DNA of 64,000 nucleotides from Thalassobius sp. Cn5-15 (lineage in GTDB: Bacteria; Pseudomonadota; Alphaproteobacteria; Rhodobacterales; Rhodobacteraceae), in contig NZ_JAKRGF010000005.1 in the NCBI RefSeq assembly GCF_022347685.1, positions 124,001-188,000 of the forward strand, read 5' to 3'. Under the pieces are notes generated by a model. It saw only the letters and a program-made list of their open reading frames with translations. It had not been told where the DNA came from and did not search any database. Below are positions 53,222 through 61,357 of the stretch, in pieces. The first letter of the stretch is position 1; each line of letters opens with the position of its first letter. Position numbers and translations under genes: made by a program.

Positions 53222-54271
53222 CTACCGAATGAGAGAGGTGTTTCCCTGAAGAGTGTGCACATCTGCTGCGCCCAAAAGGAACATCGCAGTGGTAAACTCT
53301 TTTTGAAACTTCCTTATTTTACTAACTACCGCGTCGCTGGAAACCTGCGCTGCCGCCAGAAACGGGGCTGCCACCCCGCAGAGATCCGCGCCGAGAATCA
53401 CAGCTTTGGCCATGTCTACACCATTGCGAATGCCGCCGCTGGCAATCAGGGTGGTTTTCGTTTCGCACTGCGACAATATTTCCTGCGCTGCGATCAGGCT
53501 GTCGACCGTGGTCAGGCCCCAGTCCTGAAACACCAGCCCCAAATCGTCATCGTCATCTGACCGGCGGTGGTATTCAATGCGGCTCCAGGAGGTGCCGCCG
53601 CGGCCCGCGACGTCAAAGTGACAGATGCCTGAGGCAAGGCCCAGGTTCACGTCCGTCTGACTCAGGCCTGATCCCACCTCTTTCAGGATCACCGGCACAT
53701 CAAGGTGCTGCGCGACGTCAGCGATTTTCGCGGCGAGGCCGGAAAAATCACGGTCGCCTTCGGGCTGCACCGCCTCTTGTAGCGGATTAAGGTGCAGGTA
53801 AAGCGCATCTGCTGCCAGAACCTCCACCGCCGCGCGGCAATGATCCAGTGTGAAGCCTTTGTTCAATTGTACCGCGCCGACATTTGCCAACAGGGGCACG
53901 TCAGGGGCAAATGCGCGTAGATCAAAGCTGGCCCGGGCCTCTGTGTTTGTGAACATCACCCGTTGCGATCCTACCGCCATCGCTACGCCGGTTTCCTGTG
54001 CGGCGATGGCCAGATTGCGGTTCAGTTCAAGGCATTCATCGCCTGCGCCACCGGTCATCGACGAAATCAACAGGGGAAAGCGCAAGCCCTTGCCAAGGAA
54101 GTCACAATGGGTGTCGATCGCATCCATATCCAGTTCAGGCAGGGCGCGATGGGTCAGGGCGACGCGGTCGAAACCGCTGGCGCCCCGCTCGACCTCAGGG
54201 TCGGCATGGATGGCACGGATGTGTTCCAGTTTGCGTCCGGCGACGCTGCGATCCACTTTGTCTTGGCTCAC
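53222..54271 (-). CDS. fni: Isopentenyl-diphosphate delta-isomerase, type 2 (FMN)
   Basis: The 349-residue TIM-barrel flavoprotein interconverts IPP and DMAPP. The texts ISSMTGGAGDECLELNRN, VGSQRVMFTN, ILKEVGSGLSQTD and ASGGIRNGVDMAKAVILGAD are those of type 2 isomerase, which needs FMN and NADPH. It is unrelated to the type 1 enzyme. The ATG overlaps the mvaA stop by four bases, so it is coupled to that gene. The gene is called idi in the similar Paracoccus operon. Confidence 0.94.
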   Translation of the reverse strand: MSQDKVDRSVAGRKLEHIRAIHADPEVERGASGFDRVALTHRALPELDMDAIDTHCDFLGKGLRFPLLISSMTGGAGDECLELNRNLAIAAQETGVAMAVGSQRVMFTNTEARASFDLRAFAPDVPLLANVGAVQLNKGFTLDHCRAAVEVLAADALYLHLNPLQEAVQPEGDRDFSGLAAKIADVAQHLDVPVILKEVGSGLSQTDVNLGLASGICHFDVAGRGGTSWSRIEYHRRSDDDDDLGLVFQDWGLTTVDSLIAAQEILSQCETKTTLIASGGIRNGVDMAKAVILGADLCGVAAPFLAAAQVSSDAVVSKIRKFQKEFTTAMFLLGAADVHTLQGNTSLIR

Positions 54272-55302
54272 CGTTCCATTTCCATATGTGTGCGCACGAG
54301 TTCACCCGGGTTGGTCTGTGCCGCCAAGAGCGACAACTCCCCACATAGCACGGTTGCGGCACAAATCCCCGCCAGACGGCGGGCATTTTCGCCGGGTTCC
54401 CGCTCTGCCTTGCAGCCCATACGTTCCAGATTGTCCTCGACCGCACTGTTGCCTTTGCCCGCGCCGACAGATCCCATGATCAGGTTTGGCAGGGTGCAGG
54501 CGAAATACAGATCTTCGCCGCGTTTTTCGCAGGTCACGGTGCCTTGGGATCCCTCAATGATGTTGGCCGCGTCCTGACCCGTCGCCAGATAGAAGGCCAG
54601 TAGCATATTGGCGAAATGCGCGTTTGCGCTGCGCAGTGATCCTGCCAGATTGCTGCCCACGTAGTTCTTTTCGTGGTTCAGCAGAACCATCTTCTCTGCA
54701 TCGGTGCGCAGCATCCGGCGCAGGATTTTGCGCGGTATCTCCACCTCGGCGATCATGTATTTGCCGCGTCCCAACAGACCGTTCACAGCGGATGCCTTTT
54801 TGTCGATGCACAGGTTGCCGGAGATGGAAGAATAGCTCAGCTCTGGTTGGTCGGTCAAAATCCATTCCAGAACGGCCTCCGCCGCCTTGGTCACCATATT
54901 GTGGCCAGACGCATCGCCAGTGGCGCATTCAACGCGCACAAACAGCAGGTTGCCCGCGATCTGGCGGTTCAGTTTGACCAGACGGGCAAAACGGCTGGTG
55001 GTGGCGATGATTTCGCCGACCTTATCAAACTGCGCCTCGATGCGCTGCCATGCGGCATAGGCGGCGGCTGCCGAAGGCGCGCGTACGGCGATCGACCGGG
55101 TCATGCGTTCATCGACCATCGTGACCTGAATGCCGCCACTGTAGCGCGACACGCCAGCACCGCGATCGGTCGAGGGCCAGAGCGGCGTTTCAAAGGTGGC
55201 CAGTGGCACGCTGATCTCTCCCTCGACCACATTGCCTTTCAGCAAGAGCGGGCCAACCCATTGGGTCGGGATCGGAGTGGAAAAAGTCTGCTTATCGCGC
55301 AC
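54268..55302 (-). CDS. mvaA: Hydroxymethylglutaryl-CoA reductase
   Basis: The 344-residue enzyme reduces HMG-CoA to mevalonate. The text PLATFETPLWPSTDRG holds the expected catalytic Glu region. The NAD(P)-binding region CATGDASGHNMVTKAAEA and the Lys region NLCIDKKASAVNGLLGRG follow. The C-terminal LPNLIMGSVGAGKGN is typical. At about 340 residues it is shorter than the Pseudomonas enzyme and like that of Paracoccus zeaxanthinifaciens and Streptomyces. The start is GTG 55302, with AAGGGA before it. It is the first gene of the operon. Confidence 0.93.
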   Translation of the reverse strand: MRDKQTFSTPIPTQWVGPLLLKGNVVEGEISVPLATFETPLWPSTDRGAGVSRYSGGIQVTMVDERMTRSIAVRAPSAAAAYAAWQRIEAQFDKVGEIIATTSRFARLVKLNRQIAGNLLFVRVECATGDASGHNMVTKAAEAVLEWILTDQPELSYSSISGNLCIDKKASAVNGLLGRGKYMIAEVEIPRKILRRMLRTDAEKMVLLNHEKNYVGSNLAGSLRSANAHFANMLLAFYLATGQDAANIIEGSQGTVTCEKRGEDLYFACTLPNLIMGSVGAGKGNSAVEDNLERMGCKAEREPGENARRLAGICAATVLCGELSLLAAQTNPGELVRTHMEMER

Positions 55303-55328
55303 CTTCAGTCCCTTTTCATTTCTTGTGA

Positions 55329-55360
55329 CCTGAAGGGCCTGCTGCAGGCCACCATTCAGG
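55329..55360 (-). promoter_or_regulatory. Nested dyad in the mvaA leader/promoter
   Basis: On the minus strand CCTGAA-(TGGT)-GGCCTGC-A-GCAGGCC-(C)-TTCAGG gives two nested perfect dyads of 6 and 7 bp, 27 bases before the mvaA GTG. It could be an operator or a leader hairpin. Confidence 0.5.
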
Positions 55361-55525
55361 TCAATGTTCTGCGCTTACCGGGGTGTAAGCCTGTTGCCTT
55401 GGCAATGCGCAATATACTGTCAGCACAGCCCCGGCTAGATCTGCGCTTCACTACATGCACTTTCCGCTGCGTGCCAGTCATTTTCCCGCGAAGGGATGTG
55501 ACATTCACGTTTTGAGCGCTGCTGT

Positions 55526-56371
55526 TCAACGCTGTGCAAAGCTGATGGTCAGGTTGAAACTATGGCTGCTTGCGCCAAGACCTGCGGGCGCTTTGGGGTA
55601 GCGTTTCGTCTGACGTATAGCCTTTAGGGCGGCGCGGTCCAAGGGACGCACCCCTGAAGATCGCACGACAGATGCGCCTTTCAGACGGCCATTGGCCGCG
55701 ACTGTGATCCGCACCCGCACACGGCCGGTCTGACCTTTGGCGCTGGAAGGGTAGCGTTTGTTACGTTCGATCATGGCACGGATCTGCGCGCCCCAGACCT
55801 TTTGGGCACTGGCTTTGTGGCCTGCGTCGTTGGCGGCTGCGACCTGCTTGCCACTCTTCCCCGCGTTTTTGCCTTTGGCATTGCCTTTCGCTTGCTGTTG
55901 CTGGCGACCGTTGGAGGCGGCGGTTTTGGGCTGCGCTGCGCTGGCGGGGCGGGGTTTCTGGGCCTTTGGCTGTTTCTTTTCCTGTTTCTGTTCAGGTTTC
56001 GGGGCAAGGGGCGGTGGAGAGACTTGGGGATCCACCATCGGCTGATCTGCGGGTTCCTCCGGCGGGGCCATATCCGCACGTTCTGGTGTGAACAGCTTCA
56101 GCGCTTGGTCGTGCGCGCTGGGGGGCAGCGTCAGGGCCAATGGGGCGGTTGCTTCTGTCACATCGGGCGCTTCAGGGGGTGGTGCCACTGTTGGCGGTGC
56201 ACTCCATATCTCGACCAGCGCTTGCGCGCTGGGAGATGCGGCGGCCAGCGTGATGGTGGCGCGCCCGGTGCTGCCCGATGCCTCTGGTCCAGTGTCGGCA
56301 GCGGTCCAAAAGATCGCCAGATTGAGCAAGATAGAAAGGGCGATGAACAGGAGGAATTCAAATAACCGCAA
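55526..56371 (-). CDS. TonB family energy-transducing protein
   Basis: The 281-residue protein has one N-terminal transmembrane segment (FLLFIALSILLNLAIFWTAAD). A Pro/Glu/Lys-rich periplasmic stretch covers about residues 60-170 (PSAHDQALKL, PPEEPADQPMVDPQVSPPPL, Ala/Lys/Gln-rich run). A C-terminal TonB domain follows (GRVRVRITVAANGRLKGASV, RPLDRAALKAIRQTKRYPKA). It links inner-membrane proton force to outer-membrane receptors. The start is TTG 56371. exbB and exbD are not adjacent. The divergent receptor gene starts 350 bases away. Confidence 0.85.
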   Translation of the reverse strand: MRLFEFLLFIALSILLNLAIFWTAADTGPEASGSTGRATITLAAASPSAQALVEIWSAPPTVAPPPEAPDVTEATAPLALTLPPSAHDQALKLFTPERADMAPPEEPADQPMVDPQVSPPPLAPKPEQKQEKKQPKAQKPRPASAAQPKTAASNGRQQQQAKGNAKGKNAGKSGKQVAAANDAGHKASAQKVWGAQIRAMIERNKRYPSSAKGQTGRVRVRITVAANGRLKGASVVRSSGVRPLDRAALKAIRQTKRYPKAPAGLGASSHSFNLTISFAQR

Positions 56372-56721
56372 TGCTCTGGACGTCCCTGTCTGTACAAGCT
56401 CAACCGCTGGGTCAGACGGCTGCGGTGCGGGCGTGCGGCACAGGGCAAACGGCCCTTACGCGCGGATCCCGTGACCCGGTCATCTGCGATGGATAGAAAG
56501 GCTGGCGTGCCGTGCGCGGGGCGGCATGTGCGGGCGAGGGCACCGTGTGCGTGAAAGCCAGAAAGCTGTCAAGTACCGGAAATGCAACGCAGGTTTGCGG
56601 AAAATGCTGGATTGCGCTGCACTTCGCACTCTGACATGACGCGATTAGCTACAGACGCTCACCACGAGAGATGAGTCGCAGCCAACATCCCAACATCATT
56701 AGACCGAAGGCTTGGCCAGAA
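56372..56721. other. Divergent gap between tonB and the receptor gene
   Basis: This 350-base stretch holds no gene that I can support. It should carry the promoters for the divergent tonB-like gene and the TonB-dependent receptor. I see no clear Fur, Zur or Irr box by eye. Confidence 0.6.
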
Positions 56722-59313
56722 ATGCGGCACACTTCCGTTCGGGCGATCCTGTTCACGAGCACTATCCTCGTGGCGGCGCCCCTCCTTTCGACTTTTGCGT
56801 ACGCGCAAGAGACCACAGATCTAGATGATATCGTTGTCGGTGTTCCAGCTGAAGATGCCAAAGCATCCGAAGCGGACGTGCTGACCGATATCGATGCAAC
56901 CGGCACCACGCTGGATCAGGACAATCCTGCCAATTCTGGTCAGACCACGCTGGGCGACGGCGCCCTGCGTCTGCGCGGCAGTGGTGTGGACGCAAACAGC
57001 GCCCTTGTCGGCCTGCCCAATGTGCACGCACGTTCCGATGTAAACGAAGACGGCCGACCCGCAGATGACATCGGCGAAGACGCAAACGACATTCTGGACC
57101 TGCAACCGACTGAGTTCTCCATTTCGGGCGCACGGATCAATGAAAACAACATCATGGTTGACGGTGTTGGCGTAAACTCGATTGTGCATCCGACGGGTAC
57201 GTTGGAGCCGGACGATGTGTCCAACGTGCCCACCGTCAGCGGTCTGTATGGCGCGCATTCGCAGACCCAATATATCCCCTCCACTCTGGTGGATGAGGTT
57301 GAGGTGCTGGATTCTAACGTTTCGGCGGAATTTGGTGGCTTTCTTGGCGGCGCGGTAAACTACAAATTGCGCAAACCCGATCTGGATGAGGCTGGCGGTT
57401 CGGTCAGCTATTCTTTCCAGAACGAGGATTTTACCAAATACTCCCTCGGCACCGAGGATGGCGAAAATCCGCAAAACCGCAACAAGCCGAAGTGGACCAA
57501 ACAGAACTTCGCCATCGATTATTCGATGCCAGTGTCTGAAAATACAGCGCTGCTGTTTGGCTACACCACCCAGCGCGCGACGGCGGAAAAACAACGTCTG
57601 CAGCAATACGGTGGTGCGACCGTCGATTCCGAAAGCCAGAGCGATTTCTACCGCTTTGCCGTCACGCATGAGACGGACAATGGCGATCGTCTGACCGGCG
57701 CGCTGAACTACACCAACTATGAACAGCAATGGGATCTGCCCAACACGGCAAACACCCGTCTGGACATTGAAAACAAAGCGCTGCTGGGTGAATTTACCTA
57801 TGAACGTGATCTGGACGATCTGGCGTTCCTGACCAACACCAAACTGGATCTGGGCCTGTCGTTCCAACGCAACGAGGTGGCCAACGTTTCGGGTCAGAAC
57901 ACCATGTTCTCTTGGTGGGGTATGGACTTTGGCGGCAACGATCTGTCGGCCAATATTGATGGCTGTGATCCGGTTGCCGGTGGCGGCTTCCAGAACTGTT
58001 TCATCGGCGGTGTGGGTGATCGTCATTTTGAGGATGACCGCATTGGCCTTAGTGCCAAGCTGACCGGTGACCTGGGCAATGGTGTTTTCAAAGCGGGTAT
58101 TGCGGCGGAAAGCTATGACGTGAACCGTCGTGGCACTGGCTACACCCTCTACACGGCGCCGCTGACCTTCGGGGCAGGCACGTGTACCGCTGGTGATCCC
58201 AGCTGTGTGCCAGAGCAGTACTTCTTCATCAGTACCTCGCAGGAAGCTTATGACGCTGACGTCGTCGCAAGTCAGCTGAGTACATTTGTCGAGGCAGATC
58301 AGACCTTTGGAAGCGTTTACCTGCGTGGTGGTCTGCGTGCGGACTACAACGACGTGCTGGAAAACACCGACATCGCGCCGCGTCTGACCGCCAGTTGGCA
58401 GGCCACTGATGATCTGTCGATCACCGTGGGGGCCAACCGTTATTATGACGACAACTATCTGGCCTATGCGGTTCAGGACGCGATTCCCGGCTCTGCTTCT
58501 GCGTTGCGAACCTTTGGTGATCCGACCTCGACCTTCGGCAATGCAACTGCGTCTACCACGCGCTATTCCGACAGCGGTCTGGATACGCCCTACAATGACG
58601 AACTGTCGCTGGCTGTGGCCTATCAGGATGATTTCACAGGTGGGTTCTGGCGTCTGCGTGCGCTGCACCGTGACGGCAAGGATCTGTTTGACAACGAAGG
58701 CTCCTCTAGCAATCCGGTCCTGACCAACGGTGGCTCCAGCGAGTTTGACTCGGTCACCTTGGAATATCAGAAAACCTGGACGCCTCAGAACTCTCTGAAC
58801 CTTGATGGCGTTGGTCTTTACACCTCGCTGACATGGTCTGACAGTTCGCGCGTAGGCGGTACCTACTTCTCAGGCCCCGGTTTTGGCGACAACCCCGTGC
58901 GGTATAACGGTCGCGATTATGAGCGATCGGAATGGGATGAGGTACAGGGTAATCTGGACCAGCCTCTGAAGGCATTGGTCGAACTGCGTTCGCAATGGTT
59001 TGACGGCGGCATGTCGCTGGGCGTCGCGGCGGATCTGACCGCAGCTTATGACGGTGTTGTGTTCGATGGTGTCGAGCGTGATGCGGCCACCAACCAGCTG
59101 TTCTCCAAATATGTTGATCACGATTTCGACGAGTTGGTTCTGATCAACCTCAACGCCTCGTTCCGCGTGCTGGAATTGCAGAACGGTAAGGATCTGATGC
59201 TGGATGTGAAGGTTGACAACCTGTTTGACAAGCGCCGGTCGGGCACCTCGTCTGACAGCAGTCCTTGGGTTGCTGGTCGTACCCTCTGGGTTGGTAGCAC
59301 GCTGACCTTCTGA
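56722..59313 (+). CDS. TonB-dependent outer-membrane receptor
   Basis: The 863-residue protein has a signal peptide (MRHTSVRAILFTSTILVAAP, mature near residue 30) and an N-terminal plug with TonB-box-like DLDDIVV (about residue 35) and LRLRGSGVDANSALVGLPNV. A long beta barrel ends FDKRRSGTSSDSSPWVAGRT and LWVGSTLTF with terminal Phe. About 22 strands are expected. No heme-receptor motif is seen; the ligand is unknown. The ATG at 56722 was chosen for the signal peptide; an ATG at 56671 is also open. It pairs with the divergent tonB gene and the downstream metallopeptidase, 66 bases after its stop. Confidence 0.9.
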   Translation: MRHTSVRAILFTSTILVAAPLLSTFAYAQETTDLDDIVVGVPAEDAKASEADVLTDIDATGTTLDQDNPANSGQTTLGDGALRLRGSGVDANSALVGLPNVHARSDVNEDGRPADDIGEDANDILDLQPTEFSISGARINENNIMVDGVGVNSIVHPTGTLEPDDVSNVPTVSGLYGAHSQTQYIPSTLVDEVEVLDSNVSAEFGGFLGGAVNYKLRKPDLDEAGGSVSYSFQNEDFTKYSLGTEDGENPQNRNKPKWTKQNFAIDYSMPVSENTALLFGYTTQRATAEKQRLQQYGGATVDSESQSDFYRFAVTHETDNGDRLTGALNYTNYEQQWDLPNTANTRLDIENKALLGEFTYERDLDDLAFLTNTKLDLGLSFQRNEVANVSGQNTMFSWWGMDFGGNDLSANIDGCDPVAGGGFQNCFIGGVGDRHFEDDRIGLSAKLTGDLGNGVFKAGIAAESYDVNRRGTGYTLYTAPLTFGAGTCTAGDPSCVPEQYFFISTSQEAYDADVVASQLSTFVEADQTFGSVYLRGGLRADYNDVLENTDIAPRLTASWQATDDLSITVGANRYYDDNYLAYAVQDAIPGSASALRTFGDPTSTFGNATASTTRYSDSGLDTPYNDELSLAVAYQDDFTGGFWRLRALHRDGKDLFDNEGSSSNPVLTNGGSSEFDSVTLEYQKTWTPQNSLNLDGVGLYTSLTWSDSSRVGGTYFSGPGFGDNPVRYNGRDYERSEWDEVQGNLDQPLKALVELRSQWFDGGMSLGVAADLTAAYDGVVFDGVERDAATNQLFSKYVDHDFDELVLINLNASFRVLELQNGKDLMLDVKVDNLFDKRRSGTSSDSSPWVAGRTLWVGSTLTF

Positions 59314-59334
59314 TCGGCTGAATGAAACAAAGGT

Positions 59335-59354
59335 GAGGCGCCTTAGGGCGCCTC
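59335..59354 (+). repeat. Hairpin after the TonB-dependent receptor gene
   Basis: GAGGCGCC-TTAG-GGCGCCTC is a perfect 8-bp stem with a 4-nt loop and no T-tract, 22 bases after the receptor stop and 26 bases before the peptidase start. It may be a processing or partial terminator hairpin between cotranscribed genes. Confidence 0.6.
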
Positions 59355-59379
59355 GCATAGTATAGATAAAAGGCCCCTG

Positions 59380-61233
59380 ATGATGCGTACCCTGTCCTTG
59401 ATCGTTGTGCTGTCCCTGACTTCTGCCCTGATCCCGCACGCCCATGCTGAAACGTTGACAGCGCATATCACGCTGGACACAGCGAGCCGTGCGATCATGG
59501 TGGAAAGCGATTCCCCGGGCGTACCAACCGTTGAGTGGTTAGCAGCTGAGGGTGCCGGATTTTCCGGTCTGGTGCCGGAACTGCAATCCCCAACCCGCAT
59601 CAACGGCTGGTCTGAAACCGCCAGCTACCTGACCGGTGGTGGCTGGTTGCCAAAGGCCTCTGACGCAGACGCCGCTGACGCTGACCAGATCCACCAGCAC
59701 GACATCACCGTCACCGTACCCGCCAGCGACCGGGTCGCGGTGACCGGCCATATTCTGCACGACCGTGTCACCGGCGATCAACGTGAGGTGCGCTTTGCCT
59801 TCGAAGGGCCGTCTTCGGATCTGGGTATTTTTGTCGGCAGCTACGAGGTGGGGCAGGGGGACCATGCCCTTGTGGCTCTGCGCACCTACCTGCAACCCGA
59901 GGATCACGCGTTGTCGGCGCAATACCTCGAGGCTTCTGCCCGCTACATCGACCGTTTCAGCGCCGAGATCGGTGATTTTCCCTATTCCGAGTTTTCGGTT
60001 GTTTCTGCGCCTATCCCCGTGGGCCTTGGCTTTGCGGGGGCGACCTACATTGGGCAAAGCATCCTGCCCCGCTCCTATATGACTGGTCGCTCGTTGGCCC
60101 ATGAGGTGCTGCACAACTGGTGGGGCAATGCGGTACGGGTGGATTATGCCAGCGGTAACTGGTCCGAGGGGCTGACTACCTTTATGGCCGACTATGGTTT
60201 GGCTGAAGATGACGGCGCACTGGCAGGACAACAAATGCGCATGGACTGGCTGCGCAAACTGGCGCTGATTGAGGCGGATCAGATGAAGCCGTTGGCGTCT
60301 TTCATTTCCGCCAGTCATGACCGTGGGGAACAGGGCGAAGGGTACGGCAAGGCCGCGATGGTGTTCCACATGCTGCGGTCAGAATTGGGCCACACCCAGT
60401 TCTATGACGGCCTGCGCCAGTTCTACCGCAGCAACAACGGACGGGAGGCCGGATGGGCGGACCTGCAACAGGCGTTTGAACAGGTGAGCGAACGGGACTT
60501 GTCACAGTTTTTTGCGCAATGGATCAACCGCGCGGGCCTGCCCCGGCTGCAACTTCTGGCCGCTGCCCCAACAGGTGCAGATCAACTTACATTGACGTTG
60601 GCGCAAGATGCAGACGCAGCGCCTTATGATCTGTTGGTGCCGGTATTGGTGGAAACCAGCGACGGCCCGGAACACCACAGCCTGCGCCTGACCAAGGCAG
60701 AGCAACAGTATGACCTGACACTGAACGCGCCCGCTTTGTCGGTCCATGTTGATCCCGCCTTTGATCTGGCCCGCTGGCCCGCAACGCAGGAATTGAGCCC
60801 GACATTGGACAATGCCTTTGCCGCCAGTGGTTTCAACGCCGCCCTTGCCGCGCCAGAGGCAGCAGACGCCGCCAAAGCGCGCGCCTTGTTGGAGGAGATG
60901 CTGAATGTCGATCTGGTCTGGGGGGCTGAAGCGCCGCATCCCGTAGACCTGATTTTTGGCACCACACAGGATGTGGCTGACCACTACGTTGTAGAGACCG
61001 GACACGCCTTCCCCTATGCCACCGACGGTGCAGCCCGCGCATGGTTGGAGAGGGGAGAGGGCGAGCAGCTGCGCCTCTACATCTCAGCCGATGATCTGGA
61101 AGACGCTGCCGCCCAAATGCGGTTTCTGGGGTATTATGGCAGCAAAAGCTACGTCAGCTTTGAAAACGCCAGCGGTCACACCTTCGGCGTGCTGCCCAGC
61201 GACAAAAGCGCATTGCGGGTGGTGTTTGAGTGA
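59380..61233 (+). CDS. Secreted M1-like zinc metallopeptidase with C-terminal extension
   Basis: The 617-residue protein has a signal peptide (MMRTLSLIVVLSLTSALIPH, mature near 24). An M1-type catalytic domain holds H241-E-V-L-H245 followed by Glu263 in NWSEGLTTF; the gap between His245 and Glu263 is 17 residues instead of the usual 18. The GAMEN exopeptidase motif is replaced by PVGLGFAGATYIG. A C-terminal part of about 100 residues (FGTTQDVADHYVVETGHAFP, GEQLRLYISADDLEDAAAQM) is unassigned. It is likely periplasmic. The preceding gene is a TonB-dependent receptor, so the two may handle one substrate, perhaps a peptide; this is inferred. Confidence 0.82.
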   Translation: MMRTLSLIVVLSLTSALIPHAHAETLTAHITLDTASRAIMVESDSPGVPTVEWLAAEGAGFSGLVPELQSPTRINGWSETASYLTGGGWLPKASDADAADADQIHQHDITVTVPASDRVAVTGHILHDRVTGDQREVRFAFEGPSSDLGIFVGSYEVGQGDHALVALRTYLQPEDHALSAQYLEASARYIDRFSAEIGDFPYSEFSVVSAPIPVGLGFAGATYIGQSILPRSYMTGRSLAHEVLHNWWGNAVRVDYASGNWSEGLTTFMADYGLAEDDGALAGQQMRMDWLRKLALIEADQMKPLASFISASHDRGEQGEGYGKAAMVFHMLRSELGHTQFYDGLRQFYRSNNGREAGWADLQQAFEQVSERDLSQFFAQWINRAGLPRLQLLAAAPTGADQLTLTLAQDADAAPYDLLVPVLVETSDGPEHHSLRLTKAEQQYDLTLNAPALSVHVDPAFDLARWPATQELSPTLDNAFAASGFNAALAAPEAADAAKARALLEEMLNVDLVWGAEAPHPVDLIFGTTQDVADHYVVETGHAFPYATDGAARAWLERGEGEQLRLYISADDLEDAAAQMRFLGYYGSKSYVSFENASGHTFGVLPSDKSALRVVFE

Positions 61234-61314
61234 GGGGGGCGGCTCTGGAACGTGACTAAACGACGTAATCACGGAAACGAGGCATCCACTTGGGGCAGCT
61301 TTCGGAATTAGACT

Positions 61315-61341
61315 GCAGCCCAACATATATTGTTGGGCTGC
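61315..61341. repeat. Perfect hairpin between peptidase and parE genes
   Basis: GCAGCCCAACA-TATAT-TGTTGGGCTGC is a perfect 11-bp stem with a 5-nt loop in the 124-base gap between convergent genes. Neither side has a T-tract, but the position fits a bidirectional transcript end. Confidence 0.6.
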
Positions 61342-61357
61342 GAACGCCCACCCTCAC

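Noticed and set aside
56821-58668. A 615-codon minus-strand open frame opposite the TonB-dependent receptor.
   Set aside because: It is the shadow of a real receptor gene; no family text, no start signal.
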